A stretch of 64,000 nt of DNA from Mycteria americana. Lineage: Eukaryota > Chordata > Aves > Ciconiiformes > Ciconiidae. The stretch lies in the NCBI RefSeq assembly GCF_035582795.1, contig NC_134370.1, positions 50,207,501 through 50,271,500 of the forward strand. Direction: 5' to 3'. Below the pieces are notes generated by a model. That model was not told the origin of the DNA, made no database searches, and worked only from the letters and a program-made list of their open reading frames with translations. Each line of letters starts with the position of its first letter. The first letter of the stretch is position 1. Of the stretch, positions 33,486 to 48,400 are shown one piece after another. A program made the position numbers and the translations under genes.

Positions 33486-36400
33486 CTATGGAGAACAGAG
33501 AAACGCGTTAGGTACCGACACTGCTACATCAAGATGATCTTACCATCTTACTCTGAATTTGTGGGAGCTGGAAGCCTAATCTGGCTCCTTCCTTCCCTCT
33601 TAAAGTAGGCCAGCCCAGTGAGACCCAGTGCCCTGAACGCTAGTGGTCTGCAGTGGGAGATACAGCACGTGGCATATTCCAGGATCAGACCCAGTATTTG
33701 AGCATGAAAATTAAATACTTCCCAGTTTGGGTTTTTTTGTGGCAGCAGCTATCCTGAGTTGGACAAGCTGGACATCAACAGAGGAAGCTGTTGAAGGAGG
33801 AACATTGCTGTAACAAAACCAAATGGAATATAGGTAAAACCCCCAAGTCTTCAAGCCACTTAATGCAGAGACATCCAAACATGACTACACTGGGATACTT
33901 ATATATAAATCCCATCTTCCATACTGAAGAGTTAGGCACACACAAGCATTTGAACAGTTTATCCTACTTCTGCCAATCTTGCTGTAGGAATGGGCTCGGA
34001 AATGTCAGTTGAGTAATTTGCCTCCTGATAGGATTCGGCACATTTAGCAGTTGAATCACACCTGATCAAGTGTGCATAGTTTTTCTCTAGCCACCTCCAG
34101 ATCTCCAATGTGAACTCTCCCAGCCACTATTGTAAAAAATCCTCTAAATTTTTGTACAGTGAGTACAGGGCCTATTTATGTTGTCCCAGAGAACAGGTAG
34201 CAGCTGTAAGTTAAAGACACCTTCAGCAGCAGCAATAAATGCTGTGAATGCTTTGTGTACAGCTCCTGATGCAGGAGTAATCACTGTAGTCAAGGCTAGC
34301 ATATGGCTAGAAGTAAACAGCCAGCCATGCTGACCTTTGTAGCAAACTAAAAAAGCAAAAGACTCAGTTAATGGCAAGATCAAAATATCATGAAATTGGA
34401 AAGAATTTTGAAGTCGTTATCTTTGATCTTCCTCCCAATAGCAGAGAAGGCACTGTGTTCAATTTTAGAGGTAGGGAAACTGAGGTGCTCACTACAGTCA
34501 CACCGAAATACGCTCTCATGTTCACAGCAACATGAATTCCCAGAGGAGACTGTGTCCAACCTGGACCAAAGAACATGATGGAAGTGGTAACTGGGACTAA
34601 CTCCCTCATCACGAGACCAGGGTACCAATTCTGCTGACTGCTTTTACATAACATGTAAGCCACTTAAACCTTTTAAAGCCTCAGGTAATTTCCTGTCTTC
34701 TCATTCTGGCACAATGAATGCAATTATACCTGAAGCACTTGAATACTTGTTTTATGCAGCTGAGAGACCATTAACTAGCTTTAAATAGGGTTAAAAAAAA
34801 AAAAAAGTCTCCCATTTCTATGGCACAGGTTTCCAGCCAGCACATTTCATTCGGACTGTATTTTTTTAGTCTCTGGTCTTTCCTTCCACTTTCTCTCTTC
34901 CTTAATGATTACTACTACTAAGGTCTTGCCACTTTGAAACAAAGCCTTTCAGGGAAGAGCAAACTTCCAGCAGGTACGTCACTACCAAATAGGACACACT
35001 AAAAGCAACAGTAACAATAAAGTTACTAGATTAACTGGGCTGAAAATGGAATTGAAGTACCTTTCAAAAGACAGTAGGAACACATGGAACATCACTATAT
35101 TTATGCAAGCTGAAAAAGTTGCGATGATTGTTAGTCAAGTTACTTGTCTAACTATAGCCTTCCTAGTGCAAGATGAGAAAAAGGAAACACCATTTATGGT
35201 CTTCTCAAGCCAACATGAGACACTCTGGCACTTCAAGTTTTACTGTGGCCAAATACCAATTCCCGGGTTGCTGTGCAGACAAGAACAAAGTCGCAAGAAT
35301 ATACATACCATTTTTCTCATGTATTTGTACTAGTGACTTATAGGACTGCTGTGCTCTTGCTAGGTTATATTGATTCTGAAAGGAGAAAACACTAACATAA
35401 GAGACCTGCATCTAGACACGTGGAACTTAAAACTGTTTTACAAAGAAACTCTACAGTGGGCTTACAAATAAAAATCATGCACAACATTAAAGCCAGGAAT
35501 GTTGTGAAGTGCAAGATTTTCAAGACAAATACCCATATTTTCTCATTTCTCCTCCATCATGATGACAATAATTTGTATACCCCTGCTGCTGGAAAGGCCC
35601 CTCTATCGGAGGGTTCAGAACCTGTGTGTGCAAGTGGCAGGGCAGGCTTCAGGCAATCCCCACCACAACTCTGTTTTGCTCAAGCTGACCAGTTACCAGG
35701 TTAGACAGAACTGTGATCATAAACTGTTACATCTTAGCTACTTCACTATCCTTGAATCAGTACTTAAAAACTGGCATCCAAGTGACAATTTCATTGACTT
35801 AAATATTTAAACATCCTTTGAAAACAGCATTTAGTACTTCAAAGTCTTTTAAGTTATGGTCTGTTACCAGCATGCACTCTTGAACTGAATTATGATTTCG
35901 ATGAATGCTGAATGGCTCGCTCAGAATTATTTGCATGGTATTATTTTTCACCCTCTCATGAAACTTTGCAGGTGTCTAGTCCAGCAAAAGGAGGAGAACT
36001 TCTTAACATCAGCGTGTGCGATCCTGGCAGTCAGGCTGTCATCTACAGCCCTTCTCAGAGTTGGAATTTCCAAATCCTCCCGATTCCCAATTCTGAATCC
36101 TCCTTCCCTTCCCCCCTTGCCAATATGGGGATAGTACAAGTCCAACTACTTACACACCCTGCCCATCCCAATGTTTTATCCTCCTCATACACTCATAATT
36201 TCATAACAAACTCATAGTTGACTGCCAATAAAATACTCATACATGCACCAGACATCAAGATAAATCAAAATGCAAATATATTTGCAATGACAATTCTGTC
36301 ATTAAGCACCTTCTATGCAAGTCAGCAAAGAAATGGAAGCCTAATGGTAATTTGTGTGATTGATATACACAGCGCATTTACCTTATTGGCTCCAAACTGT

Positions 36401-39400
36401 ACTCTGGCTTTTCCTTTGACTAAAGTGGCATTGATCTGCATGATGACTGATTCTATTGAATAGGCACTGCTCCAGCCCTGGAGGAGGAAGGAAATATTTC
36501 TATGTGATGTGTACTTGCTTCTTGTGCTCACCTTGCAAATCTATTTTGAAATGTGTGCTTTGGGATTTTTTTTTTCTCCCCTGCACTCCAGTTTAACTAC
36601 TTGTTGTCAGTTAACAACCTTTATTTTCCAGAGGAAATCTGGAAAGTGATATACAGCATTAGTACTAAGAACCTTTAGGAAAAATGAAAAGGCTGAATCA
36701 CATATTTCCAAAATACAGCAAGACAGACAGAAACAACAAGAGCTCCATTATTACACCATTTACGCATTTTTAGCAATGTCACAACAGAAATTACAACTTC
36801 TTGTTGCAAGAAGCAGAAAAGACTGCTATCTAATGAAGCCATTGAGTGAGCTATGACCATTTTGTTCCCATGAAAATTACTGCTTCTTTCTGGCACTGCT
36901 TTACCTTCCCGGGTTCACAAAAGTTTCTGCCAGAGCCTGCAAGTAATTTACTTCATTCATTTACTTATTTTAAAGAGAAAACCGATCACTCTGTCTACAC
37001 AAGTGTCATCTATGCCTAGAATCTTCTGTATTCCTCCCTTCTCCAGAGCCGACTTCATGCAGTAGTAGAGGCTTCTGGAGAAGAAAACAGTGTGTCTTGC
37101 TCTTCAGAACTCACTCTTTATACTGGCTTCTTCCCAGAAATTCTGAGAATTCAAAGTTGATGCACTCTCACTTCTTGCCTCTTCCTCAGACCTCTTGTAA
37201 GCCATCCAAGGCAGAAAAGAAGATCTTACACAAGATCAGCAAGGCAGATCTTGTGGAACTGAGGTTTATTCCACCACGTTCCCTTTGGAGTGTGTAATTT
37301 ATTCCACAAAGGGATTCTTCAGCTCAGGGGAAACACCTATATTTGTTATTTTAAAGCATGCTTTGTTATTATCCAGATAATAGAGTCTGTGTTCACCTGT
37401 TTAGTAAGAAGTTCCATGCATAATGCACCTCCTCCTAGGACATACCTAGAAACAAATGTGAGAGAAAATATATTTGACATCAGCAGTTAGTAAAAAGATG
37501 AAACTCTTCACAGCACTTTAAGCTCTTGCAGGCTAGTTTGTTAATTTTTTTATTCTCATAAAGCTGGAATGCCCTTTAACCTGTAATATATTGTAACTAG
37601 TCAGCCATATTATACTTATGCAAAGACGACTAGCATTGTGAGACACCACCCACCCCACCCCCCAAAAATAAATTTCCTTTGCTAACTACACTTAGTTGAA
37701 ATCAGTGACCGAGCTAGTCTTCACAACTGCTTACACAACTGTACACAGACCATGAAAAAAGGAAGGTTGCTTTTTATGGCTCCACTATATATACATAGTA
37801 TCGATGTGTAGTTATATAAAAAACCAAACAAAAAAACCCAAAACCAACACACCAAACAAACAAACCAAATTCACTTCTGTAAAGAAATTTAACACAATTC
37901 AAAATAATGTAGGTGCACCTATAAATCAAAGATGTAGACAAATGAGATAAAGCAGATCTTCACTTGCTCTTTTCCTATAAACTGCTTTCTAATTTCAATA
38001 ACAATTCATCATGCATTGTGCTGACTGGGACTCAGCAGTCAGCACGCCTGGTCATCACAAAACCTGGACTGAGGGAGTAGAATTTACTGCTCCAAAAATT
38101 TAGTCTCCCCTACGATCAAGATGTTCAAACAATGTAGATCTGTATGACATTCATAGGGAAATGATCACTGAAATCCAAGCCTTCTGGGCCATTCTTTCTT
38201 TCATTCTACAAAGAAGTCCAAGAACAACAAAACCAGAATCCAAATGAGTTTGCTGGTGTCTGGCACTCTCGTTTACTTTTTTTGGTAGCAGCAACCCTCA
38301 TGAACACTGCACTAACCACTTCTTGAATGCAAAAAAAGACACACAGCAATTAAAATCAAATCAGAATCAGCACCAGCTATCACAGACTGCATTTTCAAAC
38401 ATACAGGTATAATTTCCTGTCAGCAGGAGCTGCATAAAAGCCTCGGAAGGTGAATTTAATCTCCTCTCCATGGATATACACAAGTTTCCACTCTACAGAC
38501 AGCACTTCAAACATGTTTTAGATGACTTTTGGAGCATTAGTACCTTTGGATTAGCATTTGAGGAGATTTTAGACAAAAACTTTATGGCAGTGTTACCAGC
38601 AAAAGACAGTTAGTTAAGATTGTACAGCAAGTTTAAGGCAACACAGGGATCAAGACCCCTTCAAAGCACTAACTCAAAACACCCTACTATTCTGAACAAC
38701 AAGAAAAGTAACAGTGATATTAACCATGCACCAACAGGCCAATTCTTAAACATTATGCCAGGCACAGAGTCTTTCAAAGCTAGACACAAAGTAAGCAATT
38801 CGAAGAGGAATTGCATCTGGATGGGATATGCACCCAGCTGTTTGGCTCCTATTAGTTCATGAAGCTTAAGAAGCAAGTCTCCATACCACACTTTAAGCTC
38901 TTCACCAAACTTAAGGTTTACAGCAGCTAATGAATATACATTTAGGGGAAGTTTCTTGAAGTCTTCATACATGGTAGTCTCAAAATGTTCCCTGCAAACC
39001 CAGTCAACCAATCTCAAGTTGTAACATTTTCACCACAAAGTAAAATTTCTGTAAAGCAACCCAAACCTACCCTCCTGTGAGCACAGGAGATACCACTCGC
39101 ACAAAGGGAGGATCAAAAGGGAAGTTATCCTGAAAAGCATAACAAAAAGCAGGTTAAGAACTATACTGTGACAGTGTTTTCCTAACCAGGAAGTATTTCA
39201 ATAGCCTTATTTGGCAAATCTGATTTAAAGCAGAAACATTTTTCAGTTCTGTAAAAGTCACATTTCCACAGTACTGGCTAAAAAGCAATCTTTGGGAAGC
39301 TTTAGTGCCACACAAAGTTGCACTTTTTTTTTTATGCTACACCTCCATCTTTACCCAAGTAACAGTTGAGGGTCATTTCAGTCACTTTCTACAGTAAGCA

Positions 39401-42400
39401 ACAAACTTCACCCCAGCATTTATTCCCAGGGACACATACCTTAAAAGAGAAGTTGAGTAAAATGTATTCTACACCTTCTTTTTCTTTTAAGACCTGAAGA
39501 TCACTATGCAGTGGGCTATCAGGATCAACTCTATAAAAGAAGCAGGGGGGAGATCCTGGATGAAGTTAATATTTTCACTACCTGTAAACAGTAATTACTC
39601 TTAAAGAGCTCCTTTATGTATTTGTAGTTTACAAACTGTAATGTGAAGTGAACTGTAGAAAACTCTTGCTCTCTTTACGAAGTAAACACTTTGCCATGAG
39701 ATCAGCATGAAAGCCTGCTGCAGCATACTACATTCCCAGCACTATCAAGTGTTGTTTGAACATAGTTAGCACAAAATAACCTGTTTATTTGAAAACAGCA
39801 ATTTTAATTCTCTTCAGTTCACTGGAAATGTATGTCACAAGAGGAAGGGGAAAAAAGAAGATTTTAACAGGAAGACTGTAGCGATCTAGTTTTCAGACAA
39901 CAGTTAGAGAATCTTTTATGAAATATGTGATCACAGTTCTGTTATCAGCTGTTAAAAGTAATCTGCATCAGCAGAAGTACTAAAGCCAGCAGCTTCTGCT
40001 CAGCAGAATTTCAACAATTGTTTGTTGCAAAATGCTGGTGGTGAGCAGCCTAGACATTAATTCAGACACTACTGGGTTAATCCCACCCAGGCTCTGACAC
40101 CCCAGCAGCTTTTAAGAGACTAGTCAAAAAAATGCCTGCAGCAAGCCAAATGCAGGTATTAAACAAAATGATGGGCTATTAAATCCAATCCTGCTACAGG
40201 TGAAACCACAAACTTACTAGATCTCATTTCAGAATTACTTGGGTAGTTTGTCCCCACCCTACCAACAGGAAGCTGTTTCAGAAGAAAATCTCCCAATGCT
40301 TAGAAAACCATCATTTCCAGCCTAGCTTGTACTAGGCCAGTTCAGAATTACTTGTTCTAGTAGCAATACTGTTCCTTAGGCAAATGAGCTCTTCTCTCTG
40401 ACATTTACCCCCTCAACTAGTCTGCACACAGTTCGTTTGTTTTCAAGACACTTTTTGCTGGGATAAACAAACACAATACTTCTTATCTTCTCTTAGTCAT
40501 CCTGGAAGCCATTTGCTGCATGCATGCACTCCATTTTCTCTTTCTTGAAGGCAGAAAATCAGACCTGTTCACAGCACTTGAAAAGAGGTTTCAAGTCACT
40601 GCACAGTGGTTTTAGCACTTTGTTATAGAAGCACTCGATAGACAAGTCCTCCTGTAATATGGCACAGATTTTTCTGACATACATCATTCCTGCCATTTTC
40701 AGCTTCAAAACGTTCACATGCCTATGATTACACTTAAGAAGGAAACAAAACTGTATTTCAGCAGCTGGTGACATGGTCATACAAGTCTTACCACTAGGAC
40801 AAGGCAACAATTCCTATGGGCAGGTCAACTATTGTGCTGAAACAGCTTATGTCCTTACACTTATTCACCATGACACATCTGAACTGACGGAAGTTCTTTC
40901 ATGTCTTGCCATCTTTTGCAGCCACCCAGCCTAGTTTGGATAGGCTTTTCCTTCCTACAGGTTATCTTGTAGGATGATGGCACATGATCCTGTTACCAGG
41001 AATAATTTCAATGTAATACCTCTAGAATTAAAGTTATTGGACTATGGACACAACAAGATGAGTTATCATCTAGTACACACAGTGAAAAGCAGTGAATAAG
41101 AGAAGACAAGTAAGTCATAATTATGTTATACCTAAAAGTTTCACTCCTATGGGTCTGCTCAACTGTAGAAATAAAGAACTAATGACACCAAAACAGTTCT
41201 CTTCCTTCTTACATCTTGAAACTAGAAATTGCATTTTCTTGAAATTAAAAACAAACAAAACCAAACATAAAGCCATCCAGACAAAAACTCTAGATAAAAA
41301 AAATCATCATTTAAGGTTTCATATTTTGGAGTAGTTTTGGAAAGAGAATTGAACAGTAATGAAAGTTATGGTAATAACTGTGTTGGCTGTGCAAAGAGGG
41401 TTTGCTTTTTTGCCAGCTCAATTACTACAGTTCAATCTCTGTATGCATTTCTGTATACCAGAATTGTAGCCACCACACACTATTTTATATGCTTTGGTTA
41501 GAGATTCTCATTTGTCAGAAGTAAGAATCTCTGCAGCAATAATAAAACAGATTCTTCAGAACATGAAAAAACTTTAATAACTTACTTTAGAAGCTTAACG
41601 TGCCATTCATACAAGCTGTCATTTACCAGTTCCACTGAATATATCCCTGTAGAAATATTAGATAGAATTAATTATGCACTAAAAGTTTAACAAGGTAAAA
41701 CATAGCAAAAACATTCTTTGCTTTTAAGTACAAATACTGTCAGTAGATGTAAGCAATAGATAAGATACTGAGATACTGATACTGAGGGACATCCTTCCTC
41801 CAACAGCAGAAGCACTTCTGAACAACTACAAGGAAAAAGAGTTCTTTCACTTGTATTAAAAAAAAAATTCTACATGAATCAAAATGTCTTTGACACTCAA
41901 CCATTTCCCCCCTCCCAGTTCCCCTTCAAACTTTCTACAGCTGCAACTCCAGCTTGCTTAGTACTCAGTATATTTTATACCGAGTACATGACCAACACGC
42001 TTTTAAACACTTAACACACAGTCTGACTCTGCAGCATTGTATTTCACAGGTTCTCATCAGTATTGGCAGACCAGGACAGGACAGTGTATGGAGTAGAAAC
42101 CCCCAAAAAAGAAGATACTGCATTGGATGAAGCACATTCCCAACAGCTGACCAAAGAAGTCAGCAAGATACATCAAAAAATAGCTGTCTCTGGAAGCCAG
42201 CTAGTAATTTTCAGTGGTCCATTTGTTTTAAGCATGTTAAACAATAGTTATACATTTCACTCAAAGGGAAGGATGAAAGGTTATCTGCCATTTTCTTGTA
42301 TATTCAAGCTTCCTCTCTTCAGAAGTTTACAAGCAGCCCAGGAAAAAGCAATAAATCTTTAACCATCAGACAAGATTTAGAACATGGTATCAGTGATGTT

Positions 42401-45400
42401 CAAAAGTCTAATCTCTTCCACCACTATTCATGCATATACACTAAACAACTATGATTAAACTTACTACCTGGGCTAATATTTAACAGCATATCTGCTGCTG
42501 ACCTAATTATTTGGAAGACATGCAAATCAGGAATCTGCCTAGGATTTCTGAAGGCTGTACAACCAATAGACTGCAGTCACCATATTCTCTCCGAGGAACT
42601 GCAGGGTTAATTTCTGAGTTTTATTATTTTAGAATACATTATCTTGCAGTTGAAACTTTCAAGCATTAGTACTTGGAGTACAGATGACATTTCAAGCCAT
42701 CCAGACACCTTTATTTCTGACATTCCAAAACTCAGTGAACAAGGTGAAGAAACTATGCTTGTTTCTCCTTACCACAGTTGCAGAAACAAGTGGGTACTGC
42801 AGCCAAGATCATGATTTCAAATTTTTCTAAGTCTAGGACAACAAAATAGGCCTGAAAACTTACTCACTGTGCTCTCAATGTCCCTTTTAATCAGCAGCTA
42901 GTTCAGAACCGCCACACTTTTCTGTTCTAGGATGAACAGAAGGAGCTATTAAGGCCTTTCTCCAATTTCCCAGATCCAAGGATGCTATTTTCTGAATTGC
43001 CCTTATTATAAGCAGAAGACACGAAGAATTTCAATTTGTACTGCTCTGATGTAACAACAAAAGAGTTGACATTCAGAACTCTGCTCATTGTCAACTCTCA
43101 TTAATGATTAATCTATTCCACTGTTGTATCCAGAATATTTTCTTCCACCTAAATCCAAAAGGGAGCAAAGACTGGAAGAAGCAGCCTCTCAGTATTGCAG
43201 CTTTGGCACCTAGCACGAGTATAAAATACTCGTTACAGACAACAGAACAAGTTCCAGTGAGGATTCTGACAATATCTTAAATAATAGATCACAAGAGAAC
43301 TTCCATCAGCTTCTTTATTCACTAAGCCTCTAGCCCTGTTCCTGTGTTCCTTCCACCACTCTAAAAGTCCTGCTCTTATCCAGAATTCACATACCAGTCC
43401 TTCAGCTCCATGGATTACCAAGGTCCACATGTCTTGCTAGCTTCCCCACAGGAATAACTTTTGCTGGTCTTAAGAGCTGTACTGCATCTAAACCAGAAGC
43501 TGTAAAAGGGGTCTTCAGAGAGATGTGCACAGTTCAGGACTGACAAGAACGCACCTTAATAGAACAGGAAGCTACTTAATCAACTTTTCAAGCACCCAGA
43601 TTTTGAGCTGAACAGTATCTGTATGCCCTCATGAACAGCAGCAGCATCAGGGCTGCTCGCTGTCTTGATATAGAAGCTTCTTAACAACACTATCCAAAGT
43701 TGAGGGGGGGCTGGTTTGGGTTTTTTTTTTTTAATAGTCAAGAGCTGTTATTTTGGACAAGCTCATATGCTTTTTTCTTAATTTAGGCAGTAAGAGGAAA
43801 AAAGTTACCGTGAAGAAGAATTAGTACCAGTTTCCAAGAGGTCCTTAAGGTAGGGAAGGGAATGAAGGTAGGTTCTCCTCACTTAAACACAGGAGGTTTT
43901 TTGTTATATTCCTCTAAGAGGCCATCCATAGAGGTGATGAAGGAAAAGCAAGCACACAGAACCATGAAGCAAGCAAAAAATTAAGGGATGAAAAGGTAGG
44001 AAGAAAAACAACCCCTTCCAAAATAGAAGCGATGTCTTTCTTATAGCAACTTTACTACAACTAGAAGTAAATCCCATATAGCCTTTGGATAAAAGCAGTG
44101 AGTTGAAGTCACTATATATGAACAACACAGCTGCTAAATGAACAGAAAAGATTTCATTTAATATCCCCAAATTCTTTGTTCCTCCCCCTCCCTCACCACC
44201 CCCACCAAATTATGTTAAGACCTTTGTGAATTCTTCCATACGAACTAACCAAATCTCCAACTTCGTATTTGGAAATGAGATCATCTTAGTTTGGAGGACT
44301 TGTGACTCCTATTATCAAAACAGGTTAATGAAACTGTCTAATTTATAGCAGAATATCTTAATTTGCTGGAGTATTTTTTGCTTCTGTTACCTCATAAGAA
44401 AATGGTTTTCTGTTTGTTTTTAATGGTAGTTCTTCACCTAGATTGTCCAGGTAGATAAGCAACTTTCCTGTTGACAGCAAGCTTGTAGTCATCTTTTGCT
44501 TGAACTCCAACAGTAGTATTCCAATCACTAAAGGAACTTCAGTTCTAAAATGGATACTACATTGAAGATACACCCATAGTTGAAGTCCTGACAGTGTTTT
44601 TTTAATGCTACTTTTTTATAAAACAGTTTAACATAAAAGAAAAAATTTAAAGGACTATTACTACAAGTATTACTCACTTCAGAAGTCCCAGTGTTATCCT
44701 ACTGTCAATCCTGAAAACATGTAGCCTCACATACACTAAATAAAGTGATTCTTATGCAACTAAAAAGCAGCCTTAGATTTTCTGGCTTATATTAGAAAAA
44801 ATGAAAACAGTGTTAAATTACCTTGCAAGAGTTACCAGAACATTTAAGTTTCACAGTGGTTCCCTTCATGTATTAATAGTAAGAAATTAAATTTAGGGAA
44901 AAATGGACCATGAAGCAAGAACAAAGATCACATTAAAAAAAAAAAAGTAAATTATCTACCATGCCGCTGCTTACATGACGAGTTATCTAACAACAAAAGA
45001 AAGAACTAGGCTATAAAAGCAGGAGTTTGTGAAAGGAGAACCACCGATACTTAAATTCACTCAAGTCCTAAGGCTAAATGAAGCCATAAGGAAAGAATCT
45101 AGGTAAGTTTTATAACAAACAGCATAATTTACTGGCAAAATTTAATAACTATATCAGTAGGACAGTGTTTCAAAGCAGGATTGCCATCAGTTTTGTAGTG
45201 TCAACCTCCATTTGACACTGTACTTCATTAACACGTTTCGGAGATCGACACGAGGCATCCAGTTGCAGTCTTTTTACATATTCCTGAGTCATAAGCTAAT
45301 ACAAAGTTACTATAGTCACCCTTTATTATCTCAACTTTCTTTACAGTTTAGCAAGATTTACTTTTCCTCATCATTTACAGTATGCTTTCCTACATCAGGA

Positions 45401-48400
45401 GTTCAGTCTTTTGCAACTAGTTAAGACTTGTTGTTAATCTAAAGCCAAGAAATGGCATTATTAAGCAACCCAACTCCTCACCTCAAACTATACCTGTTGT
45501 AGGGGCTCCTGGTTGTGCCTCCAGCAGTACCACTATGTGATTAAGCACCACACAGTCTTTATAGTGAAGTAGATTTGTTATACTCAATCTTTGTTCTAAC
45601 CACAAAAACAAACCCTGAAGATCATACACAGGCAGTAAAGCATCCCTCATGACTTAGTACAGATCTATTTCTAGGCTATTCCTTACAGTCACTAATCCAT
45701 TCTTTACCAGATAGATGGTGATAGAGCATACCGGCAAGCACTCAGTTGCAATAAAGCCTAAAAGAAGTAGGCTACATTAGAACAACACCTAATCAAATTT
45801 ATACTTCAGACATTTTACCACTGTCCACAGTACTTCAGCACATAAAACTATTTACCTAAGAGGTAAATATGGCAAATCAAAATGGGAGCCTATTGTCTCT
45901 TCAACTCTGTCCTTTTACACACAAATTAAAATGCCATAGCCACTAAGTGAGATTTAAGACAACTAGAAATAAACTAGGGGAGAAGTTCAGAAAAGTAAAA
46001 GACAGATGATTAAAGTTTAGACCGACTTTCTAATCAGGCATTCCTCCTGTTCCCATCCTGGCCTGCACCAGGTTCTCATACCTGGCTGCAGTGATGAAGT
46101 TGTCTACTCAGCTGACCTACAGGAATACAACTTGCCTAAAATCCACATAATTTCAACTTATTGTATGGTAACACTCAGACAATTCAATATACCGATTCCT
46201 TTGCTGAGCTAGTTTAGATACAGCCCTTATATGGAGCAAATAGAACAGCTAACCACCTACCTACCTAAAGCTAATCAGTGTTTGTTATTCAAACAAATTT
46301 AAAAGACAAGCTTGTTTTCTATTGCCATTTGTATCCTTATTCCAAGGAATACACAGAGCTCAGGATCAGATTAACACTATCACAAAATAATAAAAGTAAC
46401 AGCAGTGTAATTAAGGTTAAATCCTGTATAATAACAAAACCTTCTGCTGTTGAACACAAATACCTTTACAGCAAGCATATTCTTGTAAGCAGTACTACCC
46501 GCTAGTAGTGGTCACAGCTTTTGCCCTACACACCTGGAGAGCTGAATTTCAGGTAGTTCTGAAAACTCAAGAAGTCCCACAGGAGTAATCTTGAGTTGTT
46601 CTTTGCTCTTGGGGTGGATGACTACATTCTCATAGTTACACTAATCCTGTTAATTCTCATATGAAGCTTTGCATAACAAAAAGGAAGAATATTTTAGAGG
46701 ATATGTATCCTGACTTCCTTTTTCTCCACAAATACATTATTTTATATAATGAAATTATATACAATATATATAAAAATGCATAGATACATACACGTGCACA
46801 CATATATACACATATACATATCTACATACACATGACAACAAAACACAGAAGGATTAGCAGGAAGTATTTGCCAAGAGAATTCTTTTAAAGTGTATTTTAA
46901 GAAGGGAAATCTGAAGCACGTTACCTGTTTTATAACTCTGTGATCTATATATATCCCTGAGTTCTTTCATAAGTCGATCTGAAGCCTGAACTGACCCAGA
47001 GACTGCACCCTGAAACAAACAAAAACAGACTCCAAATAAGTGAAAAGTAATATTTACATCAAACAGCTTTATTTCCATTACAAAGTTACACTAACTAGAA
47101 GTTATTAAGAATATATTAATTTCTGTATGGGGATTAGGTCTTTGAGAAGTTACATATTCTAGTGAGCAAAGACTATTCAAAAGAAACAAGACACTCCCTC
47201 TAAAGCAGCACATTAATATATACTACTACATGGTATAGGTGATACAAACTTTTAATCAACGTGCAACAGACATTTTCCTGTAAAGTTTAATATCTTTGGC
47301 ATTTTGATTTCCAAGATGGATCCACAGTACATTTCTAATAGGGAAATATTTCCTTTTACCTTCTGCTCTTAAGCACTGGAAGGAAGAGCAAGACTAATCC
47401 TAAGAACAAGCTTCTGCACATAAGGTTTTGCTGTTTTCTCAGAAGTATATTTTTATTTGGTTATGAAAAAAGGTACAGGAGTTGGGAAGTATCCACTATA
47501 GAACACCAGCTTCTGGATGAGGTAAGACCAACCAATATATTTAGAAAATGCAGAACAAAAGCAACACTATTATTTGCAATAGAGTGGAAAAATCAACACC
47601 TACACAGAGGAAAACTAAGGTAAGTAAACCTTAAAATACAAAATATTTTGTTGTGATTCATCATAGTTCTTGTGGTTCATGCAACCAGGGCAGAAATTTT
47701 TGTTCTTTTAGAGCTCAGTTCTGTATTACTCAGCATCTCAAAAGTGATAGAAAATACGCTTTCTGAACCTGATATATTTCAGCCTGAGATACACTGCTAA
47801 AGAAAGAAAAAAAAAAAGAAAAAAAAAAGAGACACACCTTTAAGTGACATGCATATAAAATAGACTGGCTCTAAAAATCACCAGTTATTGACAAACTAAC
47901 GAACACACCAGTTATCAAATAACTGATGTCTACTTATATCAACAACTGCTGCACTGGATGTATTCTGCACACATCCCCAACGCTGACAGTTCTGTAACCT
48001 TGGCATTAGCTTTTGCCTCAATTCTCTGAGCTTTAAAGCAAGGACAGAACTTTTTCCTCTTACAAAACTAAAGTGCTTATTTAGAATAACATGGTCACAA
48101 AAACTACCTAGATTACTCTCTCCAATGCCAAAACTAGCAGGAAAGATTTTGATACTAAACCTTAGATGTCACATGAGTACCCTGCTTATATATTCTGCCG
48201 GAAATACCATTTTACATTCAATATTTTTAGAAAACGGAGATATAAAAATTAGCATTACAAGATTTAAAATATGGAAAAGGAATGAGGACTCCAAATGAGG
48301 TAAGGTAGCCATCACCCCCGCCCCAACCCTGTGAAACTTTGGCTTTCACAGGCAGTCAGTTTCCGAAAGGTAGATTATTTCATGAGACCCGTGCAGTTCT

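Larger units (their letters stand above)
37446..39070 (-). other. UBE2Q2: UBE2Q2 intron
   Basis: Contains an AAACC-type A-rich tract at 37817-37868 and, at 38661-39017 on the minus strand, a 118-codon open frame with a short PR/SET-like motif (separate entry). Confidence 0.8.

Noticed and set aside
42063-42362. 99-codon plus-strand ORF starting [10 protein letters not shown]
   Set aside because: It is antisense in a UBE2Q2 intron, with no recognisable domain, promoter or splice support.
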